In this document: piece by piece, positions 16,466 through 24,857 of the stretch
Position numbering within the stretch: the first letter of the stretch is position 1
How the letters are laid out: each line of letters begins with the position of its first letter
Source: Prevotella sp.
GTDB lineage: Bacteria > Bacteroidota > Bacteroidia > Bacteroidales > Bacteroidaceae
NCBI GenBank assembly: GCA_017556145.1
Contig: JAFZCU010000170.1
Coordinates: 1 to 37,772 of the forward strand
Length of the DNA: 37,772 bases
Reading direction: 5' to 3'
The notes under the pieces: generated by a model
What the model saw: the letters and a program-made list of their open reading frames with translations, nothing else
What the model was told of the DNA's origin: nothing
Database searches by the model: none
Made by a program: the position numbers and the translations under genes

Positions 16466-17947
16466 ATGAAGAGTTTGAAAGACTATCGCAGGTCTTTATC
16501 GGCCCGTCTGAGTGTGTGGACGGTGCTCGTGGTGACCGCCATCTTTCTGGCGGCACTCACCATCATGTTCACGGAGTCGCGGGATCATGTGCGTACGGAC
16601 ACCTTGGGTGTAGCCCGTCAGACGCTCGACGGCACGGTGTTGCATATCGACAATACCCTGCGTGCTGTGGAGGTGGCTGCCAACAATATGCTGAGGGTCA
16701 TTGAAGACAATCTTGACAAGCCCGACAAGATGTTTGACTATAGTCGTCGGGTCTTGGAGGTCAATCCGGATATAGATGGCTGCAGTATCTCGTTCGAACC
16801 CTTCTATTACAAGGAGAAAGGCCAGTATTTCTCGGCCTATTCCTATAACAACGGCGACAGCATCCTGACCGAGAACGAGGGAGCTGACTCTTACCAGTAT
16901 CATGAGAAGGACTGGTATAAGAAACCCAAGGCGCTCAACCGTCCCTACTGGACAGAACCCTATCAGGAAGACGCCACCGAGGGCATCATCGTGCAGGACA
17001 TCTTCTCATCCTACAGCCAGCCCATCCACGACAAGAAGGGAAGGCTGGTAGGTGTCTTTTCCGTAGACATCAGCCTCGACTGGTTCTCCGACACCGTTTC
17101 TGCCACCAAGCCCTTCCCCAACTCCTTTACCATCCTGTTAGGCAAGGGCGGTACTTTCCTTGTGCCTACCGACAGCACCCGACACGCCAACGAGACCATT
17201 TTAACCGGTTCGCAGAACAATGCCGACCCTGCCCTCCAGAGCCTGCGTGAGGCGATGACAGCCGGCGAGAGCGGCTATCGTGAGATGACCTTCAATGGTG
17301 TGTTGTCGCATGTGTTCTTCAAACCTTTCAGGAACACAGGCTGGAGTGTGGCCATGGTCTGTCCTGAGAGCGATATCTACGCGGCTTTCCATCAGCTGAA
17401 ACGTACCGTGCAGCTGGTGACGGCCATCGGACTGCTGTTGCTGCTGCTGAGCACGTGGTATATCGTGTCACGCAGTGTCCGTCCGCTGCAGAGGTTAGTC
17501 GACTCCACCCACCTGATGACACAGCATAAGTTTACGGGCGAGATACCCGACAGTAAACGGGAAGACGAGATCGGCCAGCTGCAGCGCCGCTTCAAGGCCA
17601 TGCAGGAGTCGCTGGGCAAATATGTGACGAAGGTGCGCCAGCAGTCGGCCGTGCTTGAGGCGCGTCATGCTGAACTGCAACAGGCATACGACCATGCGAA
17701 GGAAGAGGCGCACGTCAGGAATGCGGTGCTCCACAAGATGACGAAAAACATGTTGGGCCCTGTGGCCGATATTACAACCGTCACCCGTACCCTCTGTGAG
17801 GAATATCAGAATATGACCTACGACTATATGGACGCCATGGTCGATAAGATCGACAATGATGCCCATCAGGTCGGTGAACTGTTGAACGAACTCCTGCGTG
17901 CTGCCGAGGAGGATACCCGTCACCCCCAAACCGACGAAGCCTCATGA
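16466..17947 (+). CDS. Cache-HAMP sensor with a histidine-less dimerisation domain (no ATPase domain)
   Basis: A 493-residue inner-membrane protein. TM1 lies at about residues 18-36, a dCache-type periplasmic ligand domain at about 40-310, TM2 (TAIGLLLLLLSTWYIVS) at about 315-332, HAMP at about 335-390, then a coiled coil and a DHp-like helix pair. Where kinases have the H-box, this protein reads KMTKNMLGP. Aligned with SHQIRTP in the next gene, the histidine position is lysine, and no N-, G1- or G2-box follows before the stop. It is therefore neither a kinase nor a phospho-acceptor. Its Cache domain is clearly paralogous to that of the next gene, which overlaps it by ATGA. A regulatory or heterodimer-forming partner of that kinase is the simplest reading. 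Confidence 0.82.
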   Translation: MKSLKDYRRSLSARLSVWTVLVVTAIFLAALTIMFTESRDHVRTDTLGVARQTLDGTVLHIDNTLRAVEVAANNMLRVIEDNLDKPDKMFDYSRRVLEVNPDIDGCSISFEPFYYKEKGQYFSAYSYNNGDSILTENEGADSYQYHEKDWYKKPKALNRPYWTEPYQEDATEGIIVQDIFSSYSQPIHDKKGRLVGVFSVDISLDWFSDTVSATKPFPNSFTILLGKGGTFLVPTDSTRHANETILTGSQNNADPALQSLREAMTAGESGYREMTFNGVLSHVFFKPFRNTGWSVAMVCPESDIYAAFHQLKRTVQLVTAIGLLLLLLSTWYIVSRSVRPLQRLVDSTHLMTQHKFTGEIPDSKREDEIGQLQRRFKAMQESLGKYVTKVRQQSAVLEARHAELQQAYDHAKEEAHVRNAVLHKMTKNMLGPVADITTVTRTLCEEYQNMTYDYMDAMVDKIDNDAHQVGELLNELLRAAEEDTRHPQTDEAS

Positions 17948-19767
17948 ACATCATTGCCAAACAGATACGCCGTTCGTTTGCGCTACGTCTCAGTCTGAGC
18001 ATCGTGGTGATTGCCACCATCGTCTTTGTGGTGGCTATCGGTGAACTGTTCTACCGTTCGCGTACTGCCACCAGAGAGGCTGCCGTTGCACAGGCTACGC
18101 AGGTTCTCAGCAATGTCACGCAGCGCATGACGGTTTTGCTCGGTGAGGTGGAGGTGGCCTCGCATAATACCGAGTGGCAGGTCCTTGAGAATCTCCAACC
18201 CGATGCCTTGCTGCAACTCTCGCGCAACATCGTAGAGCTGAACCCCATGCTCGACGGTTGCAGCATCGCCCTCATACCTTATTTCTTTAAGGACCAGGGC
18301 AGGTTCTTCTCCGCTTATTCATCGAGGGGCGACGAGGGCCGGATAGAGACAGAACAAGAAGGCAACGAGAGCTATTTCTATTTCGGCATGGACTGGTATA
18401 GCCTCCCCATGCTGCGTGGCAAGGCCCTTTGGATCGACCCCTTCTCCGACAGTAATGACATCACGGGCAACGACCGTGGACTGATCATCTCCTATTGCAA
18501 GCCTCTGGTGACAGCTGATGGTAATAGCATCGGTGTCATTTCGACCGACCTCCCGTTGCAGAAACTTATACAGGAACTGTCTGAGGAACGGCTCTATCCC
18601 GAAAGTTACTTTATCCTTTCCGACAGCCGTGGTAAACCCATTGCCTCTACCAAGGCGGATGCCGGGGAAAAGGAGGAACCTATCGATTACCGCCGCAACC
18701 TGGTGATCAGTAACCAGGTGCCGCATACCGACTGGACACTCACCATCGTCTGTCCCAAAAGCGATATCTTCAAGGGCTATTACCAGCTTATCTATATCGT
18801 TGTCACCATTGTCATCTTGGGACTGCTGTTGCTGTGGACTTTCTGCTATTTCGTGGTGAGGCGCAATGTCACCCGCCTGCAGTTGCTTGCCACCAAGACA
18901 CAGGATATGGCCAAGGGTCGCTTCGATACCCCCGTCTTGAAAACCCGTCGCAAGGATGATATCGGCCAGTTGCAGAACAGCTTCTCTGCCATGCAGGCCT
19001 CATTGTCCGACTATGTGGCTAACCTGGAGCGGATGAAGGCGGAGTCGAAGCAGCGCAACCAGGAGCTGATGGAGGCTAAGGGCTTGGCGGAGGCATCCGA
19101 CAAGCGTAAGTCTGCCTTTATCCAGGATATGTCGCACCAGATCCGCACCCCGCTGAATATCATCAATGGTTTTGCCCAGATCTTGCGTGAGAACCACCTT
19201 GAAATGAGCGAGGAGGAGCAGCTGCAGCTGTTGAGGGACATGCAGCGCAACAGCTATATCATCTCCACCATCATCGATAACTGGTCGATGACCTCTGCCC
19301 TCGACAAGGTGAAGGATCTTCCGCGCGAGGATATGGTCACCGCCAATACGCTCTGTCACGAGGCGGTGGGCAATGTGCTGTTTAGGCAGCGCGACGATGT
19401 GATGGTGCGCATCGAGACCGTAGAGCGCGACATCCATCTGACGACCGACAAGAAGAGTGTGCTGAAAATCCTGAGCGAACTGCTTCACAATGCCGATAAG
19501 TTCACCCAACAGGGTTCCATTACCATTGGCTGTCAGTTACTCAATAGCCGCTTCATGGCATTCTATGTTGCGGATACGGGCTGCGGCATCTCGCCCGACA
19601 ATCAGGAGCGTGTGTTCGAGCCGTTTATGAAGGTCGACGAGTTCATCGAGGGCTTAGGTCTTGGCTTGCCGCTCTGTCGCCGTCTGGCCAACCTCCTAAA
19701 AGGAGAAATCGTGCTCGACACGCAATATAGCGGCGGAGCACGATTCCTTCTGAAACTACCGATTTAG
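17944..19767 (+). CDS. Cache-HAMP sensor histidine kinase (orphan)
   Basis: A 607-residue membrane kinase: TM1 at about 18-36, dCache periplasmic domain to about 275, TM2 (IVVTIVILGLLLLWTFCYFV) at about 282-303, HAMP, HisKA with the phospho-acceptor in QDMSHQIRTPLNIINGF, and HATPase_c with N-box LLHNADKF, G1 DTGCGISPD and G2 GLGLGLPLCRRL. It has no receiver domain, and no response regulator gene is adjacent, so its target lies elsewhere. It is translationally coupled to the truncated paralogue upstream, and the two share the DGCSI...FSAYS Cache signature. The ligand is unknown. Confidence 0.9.
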   Translation: MNIIAKQIRRSFALRLSLSIVVIATIVFVVAIGELFYRSRTATREAAVAQATQVLSNVTQRMTVLLGEVEVASHNTEWQVLENLQPDALLQLSRNIVELNPMLDGCSIALIPYFFKDQGRFFSAYSSRGDEGRIETEQEGNESYFYFGMDWYSLPMLRGKALWIDPFSDSNDITGNDRGLIISYCKPLVTADGNSIGVISTDLPLQKLIQELSEERLYPESYFILSDSRGKPIASTKADAGEKEEPIDYRRNLVISNQVPHTDWTLTIVCPKSDIFKGYYQLIYIVVTIVILGLLLLWTFCYFVVRRNVTRLQLLATKTQDMAKGRFDTPVLKTRRKDDIGQLQNSFSAMQASLSDYVANLERMKAESKQRNQELMEAKGLAEASDKRKSAFIQDMSHQIRTPLNIINGFAQILRENHLEMSEEEQLQLLRDMQRNSYIISTIIDNWSMTSALDKVKDLPREDMVTANTLCHEAVGNVLFRQRDDVMVRIETVERDIHLTTDKKSVLKILSELLHNADKFTQQGSITIGCQLLNSRFMAFYVADTGCGISPDNQERVFEPFMKVDEFIEGLGLGLPLCRRLANLLKGEIVLDTQYSGGARFLLKLPI

Positions 19768-19803
19768 TCTGATTACTCTGATTACTCCGAGTATTCTGAA
19801 TTA
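19768..19803. repeat. Array of 9-nt units between kinase and M16 genes
   Basis: Four tandem nonamers (TCTGATTAC twice, then TCCGAGTAT and TCTGAATTA) fill the whole gap between the two converging genes. They include the M16 stop codon at 19801-19803. No hairpin terminator is present here. Confidence 0.75.
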
Positions 19804-22620
19804 CTTCTCGGGCATCATGACGATCGAGGCATGGTTGCCAGCGTTGATCATGTCGGCAATGAACTTCTGCACCTTCTGGTTGGTCACGGCCTTTACGGTC
19901 TCTGCGTAGTTCGTCTGCAGGTCCACACCCTCAGCCGTCCACTCAGTGAGCACATTCATCCAGTGACCGTTCTCGCGGTTGTTGTCCTCAGCCTGCTTCA
20001 GCAGAATCTCCTTCACCGTGTTCAGGTCGGTGTCGCTGATCTTCTGCGTCGATTCCGTGATATACTTCAGCATCAGGTCGCGGGCAATCTTCTGCTTGTC
20101 AGGATTGGTGGGAGCCGCAGCTGAGAGCATATAGACGGGCTTGTCGCCATTCAGGCTGATCGAGCCTCTTGCACCGACGTTGTAGGCAGCACTCTCCTCT
20201 TCACGGATGGTACGGTCGTAGATACGCGTCAGGATCTGCTTGGCAATATTCAGCAGAATTACATTCTCCTGAGTGTAAGGCAGCTTGTCGTTGAGCCAGA
20301 TCTCAGTGGTCTGGGCCTGAGGTGTCTCCATCTTACGGGTGAAGTTGCACACGGGGTTGCCCTTGAAGAAGGTGCGGATGTCCTTGGCCTTGACGGGCGT
20401 GCCCTGAGGCATTGAGGCGATATACTGCTCCAGCAGCTCACGCACCTGCTGCTCGTCGAAGTTGCCGATGATGGTATAGATGAACTGTCCGCCATTGCCA
20501 TACAGCTGCTTGATCATCTGCAGCGTACGTTCGTAGTCGAAGCGCTGGAGATCATCCACGCTGGGGGTGAGATACAGGAAATTGCCGCAGTTCTGAACAC
20601 TGTTCACAGAGTCGTTATAGGCCATCTCGTGGTTCAGGTCCTTGTTCTTCAAGGCCGTCTGCATCAGGTTGGCAAACGAGGCCATTGACTTTTCGTCTTT
20701 CTTCATGTTGGTCATCGTCAGGTAGAACAGCTGGAAGAGGGTCTCCAGGTCCTTCGGTGTCGACTGTCCGGAGATATACTGACGGTCCTCAGCCACTTTG
20801 ATGCTCACCGATGCCATCTTGCCGGCAAGGGCCTTGTCGAGTTCCGACTTCAGGAAGTTGCCCAGTCCGCTATAAGCAGGCACGATCGAGATCAGCTGCA
20901 GGTTCATGTCGTCGGCCTTGCCGAAGAGCGACATACCGCCCTTGGCCTCAGCCTGCATCATCACCTGGTCATCCTTGAAGTCGGTCTTCTTCAGAATCAC
21001 GCGGGCACCGTTCGAGAGTGTCAGTTCCTTATAGCCGAGGGTCTTGTTCTCCGTTTCCTTCACAATCTTTCCCTTGGCGGGCATCTGTGCAATCAGGGGT
21101 TCTTCCTTCACATTGTCCACCCAGGCGGTGAGTGTCTCCGTGCGCACGGCCTCGGTACCTTTCTTCATGGCATCGGTGGTGACGTAGGTCTTACCGTCCT
21201 TCTCCTGTTCCATATAGAAAGCCACAAGGTTCTTGTCGTCGGTGCTGATAATCTGTTGGGCATACTGATTCACCAGCTCCACGGGCAGCTGTCCTGCCAG
21301 AGCTGTCATCGTCTGGTAGAGAGTCTCAACCGAGGGGATTGGATCGCTCTCGAGGAAGTTCTCCACATATTCGTCGGCATAGGCCTCGTTCTTACGCTTG
21401 TCGCGGTTGGTATAGAGCTTCTCCAGACCGCTCAGGTAGTCGGCCTTCGCACGGGCATACTCCGTGGCGGTGAAACCGAAGTCGTGGGCACGCTTGGCTT
21501 CGCGGACGATGGCCTGCAGGGTTTCGATATCCTTGCCTTCCTTGGCCACGCCGATGAGCATCAGCGCATCCTTCGTACGGGCCAGCTGCATGAAGTTGCC
21601 ATCCTGCACTTGTGCCTGGATAAACGGACAGTCAGGCTGCTCGGTAATCTCCGAGAAGCGGCTGTTCAGCATGGCGCACACCATCGCGTTCAGGTATTCC
21701 TGCACCAGATAGGCAGCAGTCTTCTTCAGCTCATTGGGAACGGGGTCGCGCTTCATCGAGAGCATCAGGATGGGATACTGCTGCTCCTTGTCCTTCTCAG
21801 CCACGTAGATGGCCTTCTCATTGTCGGGCACAGGCTCGTCGATTACCTTCGGGGCATTCGGATCCACCTTGATGTCACCGAACATTTTCTTGATCAGCGC
21901 CTCGGTATAGTCCATGTTGATGTCGCCCACGATGATGATGGCCTGGTTGTCCGGACGGTACCATTTCTTATAATAAGCCACGAGCTCTTCGGGCTTGAAG
22001 TTGTCGATGATCTCCATCTTACCGATCGGCATGCGGAAACCATACTTCGATCCCTGGAACAGAGTGGGCAGGGCGCGCTCGATCATACGCTGGTTGGGAC
22101 TATTGCGCATGCGGTATTCATTATGAATCACGTCGCGCTCCTTCTCAATCTCTTGGGGCGTGACGGTGATGCCGCTCGACCAGTCGCGCAGCACCAGCAT
22201 ACACGAGTCGAGGGCACTCTGGCGCTCCGTACTCACGTCAGCGATGTAGTACACCGTACGGTCAATACTGGTGTAGGCATTCAGGCTGCGGCCATACTGC
22301 ACACCAATCGACTGCAGGTACTCGGTCATCGTACCGGTGGGGAAGTGCTCCGAACCGTTGAAGGCCATGTGCTCAAGGAAGTGGGCCAGACCCTGCTGCG
22401 AGTCATCCTCCTGGATGGAACCCACGCGCTGGGCAATGTAGAAGTTGGCCTTCTTCTCAGGGGTGTTGTTGTGACGCAGGTAGTAGGTCAGGCCATTGTC
22501 GAGTTTGCCGATACGTACACTGTCGTCTACGGGGATCTCGGGCATCTGCATCTGCTGCTGGGCCGATGCCAGTCCTGCTGAAATCAGGGCTACTGCCACA
22601 AAAAGTCTTCTCAGTTTCAT
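19801..22620 (-). CDS. M16 family zinc peptidase (secreted)
   Basis: A 939-residue two-lobed insulinase/pitrilysin-type metalloprotease. A signal peptide (MKLRRLFVAVALISAGLASA) directs it to the periplasm or envelope. The inverted zinc motif HFLEH is at His80-Glu83-His84, with a downstream Glu ligand in the EKERDVIHNEYRMR region. A second M16 half, lacking the zinc motif, follows after about residue 500, as expected. I use the ATG at 22620 because the longer frame from 22686 would begin upstream of the -7 box. Its promoter carries the shared GTTA-N7-GTTA element at 22693-22715, linking it to the neighbouring two-component system. Confidence 0.9.
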   Translation of the reverse strand: MKLRRLFVAVALISAGLASAQQQMQMPEIPVDDSVRIGKLDNGLTYYLRHNNTPEKKANFYIAQRVGSIQEDDSQQGLAHFLEHMAFNGSEHFPTGTMTEYLQSIGVQYGRSLNAYTSIDRTVYYIADVSTERQSALDSCMLVLRDWSSGITVTPQEIEKERDVIHNEYRMRNSPNQRMIERALPTLFQGSKYGFRMPIGKMEIIDNFKPEELVAYYKKWYRPDNQAIIIVGDINMDYTEALIKKMFGDIKVDPNAPKVIDEPVPDNEKAIYVAEKDKEQQYPILMLSMKRDPVPNELKKTAAYLVQEYLNAMVCAMLNSRFSEITEQPDCPFIQAQVQDGNFMQLARTKDALMLIGVAKEGKDIETLQAIVREAKRAHDFGFTATEYARAKADYLSGLEKLYTNRDKRKNEAYADEYVENFLESDPIPSVETLYQTMTALAGQLPVELVNQYAQQIISTDDKNLVAFYMEQEKDGKTYVTTDAMKKGTEAVRTETLTAWVDNVKEEPLIAQMPAKGKIVKETENKTLGYKELTLSNGARVILKKTDFKDDQVMMQAEAKGGMSLFGKADDMNLQLISIVPAYSGLGNFLKSELDKALAGKMASVSIKVAEDRQYISGQSTPKDLETLFQLFYLTMTNMKKDEKSMASFANLMQTALKNKDLNHEMAYNDSVNSVQNCGNFLYLTPSVDDLQRFDYERTLQMIKQLYGNGGQFIYTIIGNFDEQQVRELLEQYIASMPQGTPVKAKDIRTFFKGNPVCNFTRKMETPQAQTTEIWLNDKLPYTQENVILLNIAKQILTRIYDRTIREEESAAYNVGARGSISLNGDKPVYMLSAAAPTNPDKQKIARDLMLKYITESTQKISDTDLNTVKEILLKQAEDNNRENGHWMNVLTEWTAEGVDLQTNYAETVKAVTNQKVQKFIADMINAGNHASIVMMPEK

Positions 22621-22656
22621 TTTGCTATAATTTTGTTGATTAAACGTTTTCGTTTG

Positions 22657-22664
22657 CAAAGGTA
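22657..22664 (-). promoter_or_regulatory. -7 box of the M16 peptidase promoter
   Basis: TACCTTTG on the minus strand is a perfect -7 box. At the right distance (19-21 bp) there is no TTTG, which suggests dependence on an activator. The shared element starts 29 positions further upstream. Confidence 0.75.
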
Positions 22665-22692
22665 CGGACTTTTTTCCTAACAACATGAAAAA

Positions 22693-22715
22693 TGTATGTT
22701 ATCTTTATGTTAAAT
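22693..22715 (-). promoter_or_regulatory. Shared regulatory element, copy 1 (M16 promoter)
   Basis: The plus strand contains GTTATCTTTATGTTAAA, with GTTA half-sites at 22698-22701 and 22709-22712, 11 bp apart. It differs from copy 2 at one of 23 positions. It starts 29 positions from the end of the -7 box, as do the other two copies. Confidence 0.7.
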
Positions 22716-22718
22716 CCG

Positions 22719-22756
22719 AAAAAAGACCGCCCGGTTCATGGTAACAGGGACGGCCT
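22719..22756 (-). terminator. Intrinsic terminator after the DUF3836 gene
   Basis: Read on the minus strand, AGGCCGTCCC (22747-22756) pairs with GGGCGGTCT (22724-22732), with one bulged base and one G-U pair, followed by a run of six T. It ends the DUF3836 transcript and lies next to the regulatory element of the M16 promoter. Confidence 0.75.
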
Positions 22757-22792
22757 CAGGAAATATATGAGAGAGAGTTATTAAGGAATCAA

Positions 22793-23278
22793 TTACTTCA
22801 CGGCGAGCAGACGGCTGTCCAAGGGCTCCATCACCACCATGCTGCTGGTCAGGAACATGTTGTCCTGTGTCTCGTTCATCTTGTAGGTCTTCACCGTGGT
22901 CAGGTTGGGAGCCTGCGAACGGTAGAGTGTCACCTCGGCAGGCAGGTCGTACTGCTGCTGCTCGGCATTCCAGTAGCTCACCTCCACGTTGTAGCCGTTC
23001 TTATAATATTTATAGGTCAGACGGCTGCTCTTCTTCCACTGCTGAGTGGCCTCGTCCCAATTCAGTATTTCCTTGTCCTGCAGACGGCCCTGCTCGTCGT
23101 AGGCGTAGCAGTATTCCATCTTCTGCTCCATCTGCTTCTGGTCGTTCTGGGCATACACTTCGATCTTATTGACGACACCGTCCTCCATGTCACCGTTGTA
23201 CATATAGTTGGCGTCATTGCTGTTAATGGCGTTGAAGTACATTGTCAGTACTGTTGCTGCTGTGATGATTGATTCCAT
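22793..23278 (-). CDS. DUF3836 family protein
   Basis: A 161-residue protein with a short hydrophobic N-terminus (MESIITAATVLTMYFNAINS) that may be a weak signal peptide. Beta-rich repeats such as YDEQGRLQDKEILNWDEATQ and YKYYKNGYNVEVSYWNAEQQ recall YD-type or toast-rack secreted proteins. The pattern matches DUF3836, found mainly in Bacteroides and Prevotella, with no known function. It is monocistronic, with a terminator at 22719-22756 and a promoter at 23339-23346. It carries the shared GTTA element, so it probably belongs to the same regulon as the M16 peptidase and CPBP-like genes. Confidence 0.75.
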   Translation of the reverse strand: MESIITAATVLTMYFNAINSNDANYMYNGDMEDGVVNKIEVYAQNDQKQMEQKMEYCYAYDEQGRLQDKEILNWDEATQQWKKSSRLTYKYYKNGYNVEVSYWNAEQQQYDLPAEVTLYRSQAPNLTTVKTYKMNETQDNMFLTSSMVVMEPLDSRLLAVK

Positions 23279-23338
23279 AACTCTTATTTTTTAATTGTTC
23301 AACATTTAATTTCAATTCTTTTTGTCCTTTAGACGCTG

Positions 23339-23346
23339 CAAAGGTA
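23339..23346 (-). promoter_or_regulatory. -7 box of the DUF3836 promoter
   Basis: TACCTTTG on the minus strand. No TTTG lies at -33. The shared element begins 29 positions further upstream. Confidence 0.75.
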
Positions 23347-23374
23347 TGGAAAACTACAAAAACTTTAAGTTATT

Positions 23375-23397
23375 TGTATGTTATCTTTAGGTTAAAT
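23375..23397 (-). promoter_or_regulatory. Shared regulatory element, copy 2 (between DUF3836 and the kinase gene)
   Basis: The core is GTTATCTTTAGGTTAAA with GTTA half-sites at 23380-23383 and 23391-23394. It has the standard spacing to the DUF3836 -7 box. It also lies about 44 bp before the -7 box of the rprX-like kinase gene, so it could give autoregulation. Confidence 0.7.
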
Positions 23398-23440
23398 GTA
23401 TAAAACAGCCAAAAATCATGGCTTTCTCAGGGGTTTTTCT

Positions 23441-23448
23441 TATCTTTG
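23441..23448 (+). promoter_or_regulatory. -7 box of the rprX-like promoter
   Basis: TATCTTTG followed by CA, a perfect -7 box. The -33 region lacks TTTG. It shows that the ATG at 23396 is upstream of transcription and cannot be the start. Confidence 0.65.
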
Positions 23449-23464
23449 CACACGAAATCATAAG

Positions 23465-24778
23465 ATGATGCCCATGCATAAGAATAAATATAAATATGTG
23501 TCGATTGTGAGTGCGGTGATGGTATTGCTGCTATTGGGCATCTATATGTGGATGACCTACCGCTCGGCGTCGCGTGATATTGCCGAAAGGGCAGGCAACC
23601 AGCTGATGTGGGCGATGTTCTACGAGAGCTATACCCGTGCCGACCTCGTGACGAAGGACGATACGCTGAGTCTGCCGCAGTCGCGCGGCAACCTGTCGCT
23701 GGCCTCGTCGGTAGAGGGCATGAACGACGCGCTGAGCCAGAAATACCATTCGGAGTTGTCGCTCGACACGGTGGCGATGTATGTCGACTCCTTGCTGAGC
23801 GTGGCGAAGATCACCCGTGACGTGACCGTACAGGAGGTGGACCCCTCGACCGGTGAGGGGACCTACGAGGTGGTGAGGCAGAATAACGACAGGTGTTCGA
23901 GTTGGTCGCTGTTGACGAAGCCGGTGAGCATCCGTCGCGACCAGTCGAGGGCCATCCGGCTGGCTCTGAACAATCCCTATCCTGAACTGATCCGACGGCT
24001 CAGCCCGCTGTTCCTGATCAGCGCCATCATCCTGGGCTTCTTCGCCGTGATCATCGTCCAGCTGCTGCGCTTCATCACCGAGCAGGAGCAGATGGCGGAA
24101 CTCCGCAACGACTTCTCCTATGCGATGGTTCACGACATGAAGTCGCCGCTGTCGAGCATCATCATGGGGGCGCACTTCCTGCATAGCGGCAAGGTGGACG
24201 ACAAACCGCAGATCAAGGAGAAATACTACAGCATCATCGAGGACGAGGCGGAGCACCTGTTGGCTCTCGTCAACAAGTTGCTCACCATCTCGAAGCTCGA
24301 GAACAGGAAACTGATCCTGAACAAGCACGAGACGGAATTGGCACCGATCATCGACGACCTGGTGGAGAAGGCAAAGGCAAAGGCCACGAAGCCCATCAGG
24401 GTGACGACGAGTCTGGAGGTGGCTCAGGTAATGGCCGATGAGCAGTATCTGACGGAGGCCATCGCCAACCTGATCGACAATGCGGTAAAATACTCGAAGG
24501 ATGAGATCGAACTGTCGATTAAGACCTTCGATACCGACAAGTATGCGCTGCTGAAGGTGCGTGACAACGGCATCGGCATGACGAAGGAGGAGCAGCAGGT
24601 GATATTCGACAAGTTCGGGCGTGCTGCCATCCATGAGAAGAACCGTAAGGGTGGTGTCTCGGGCTTCGGCCTCGGACTGAACTACGTGGATCAGGTGATG
24701 CAGGCGCATGGCGGCAAGGTCACCGTCGCCAGCGAGAAAGATAAATTCGCTGAATTCACCCTATATATACCGAAATAG
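23465..24778 (+). CDS. rprX: RprX-like sensor histidine kinase
   Basis: A 437-residue inner-membrane kinase. TM1 (residues about 11-30), a periplasmic domain of about 140 residues, TM2 (LFLISAIILGFFAVIIVQLL), then HisKA with the phospho-acceptor His223 in YAMVHDMKSPLSSII and HATPase_c with N-box LIDNAVKYS, G1 RDNGIGM and G2 GFGLGLNYV. There is no HAMP, as in RprX. Starts at 23465, 23468 and 23474 are all possible. The response regulator gene follows 79 bp later. RprXY is conserved in Bacteroidales and linked to envelope or stress responses, so the naming rests on architecture and pairing. Confidence 0.82.
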   Translation: MMPMHKNKYKYVSIVSAVMVLLLLGIYMWMTYRSASRDIAERAGNQLMWAMFYESYTRADLVTKDDTLSLPQSRGNLSLASSVEGMNDALSQKYHSELSLDTVAMYVDSLLSVAKITRDVTVQEVDPSTGEGTYEVVRQNNDRCSSWSLLTKPVSIRRDQSRAIRLALNNPYPELIRRLSPLFLISAIILGFFAVIIVQLLRFITEQEQMAELRNDFSYAMVHDMKSPLSSIIMGAHFLHSGKVDDKPQIKEKYYSIIEDEAEHLLALVNKLLTISKLENRKLILNKHETELAPIIDDLVEKAKAKATKPIRVTTSLEVAQVMADEQYLTEAIANLIDNAVKYSKDEIELSIKTFDTDKYALLKVRDNGIGMTKEEQQVIFDKFGRAAIHEKNRKGGVSGFGLGLNYVDQVMQAHGGKVTVASEKDKFAEFTLYIPK

Positions 24779-24782
24779 AATC

Positions 24783-24836
24783 AACTAATGACACTGATTT
24801 CACTGATTATTAATTCGTTTAATTCGCGAAATTCGT
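24783..24836. repeat. Array of 9-nt units between rprX- and rprY-like genes
   Basis: Six tandem nonamers: AACTAATGA, CACTGATTT, CACTGATTA, TTAATTCGT, TTAATTCGC, GAAATTCGT. They fill most of the 79-bp gap inside an otherwise compact two-gene unit. Neighbouring units resemble each other and drift stepwise along the array. Confidence 0.85.
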
Positions 24837-24857
24837 AGTTATAATAAAAATAGAAGT

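Noticed and set aside
21256-22581. 441-codon open frame on the plus strand, opposite the M16 peptidase gene
   Set aside because: The M16 frame has a signal peptide, zinc motif and full family length. The opposite frame has a His/Leu/Val-rich shadow composition and no recognisable domain.
22621-22686. N-terminal extension of the M16 peptidase to an ATG at 22686
   Set aside because: It would include the -7 box, so it is not transcribed. The ATG at 22620 begins a normal signal peptide.
23396-23464. N-terminal extension of the rprX-like kinase to an ATG at 23396
   Set aside because: It lies upstream of the TATCTTTG box at 23441-23448 and overlaps the regulatory element.
23531-24709. 392-codon open frame opposite the rprX-like kinase gene
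   Set aside because: It is the antisense shadow of a clear histidine kinase in GC-rich codons, with no promoter and no domain.
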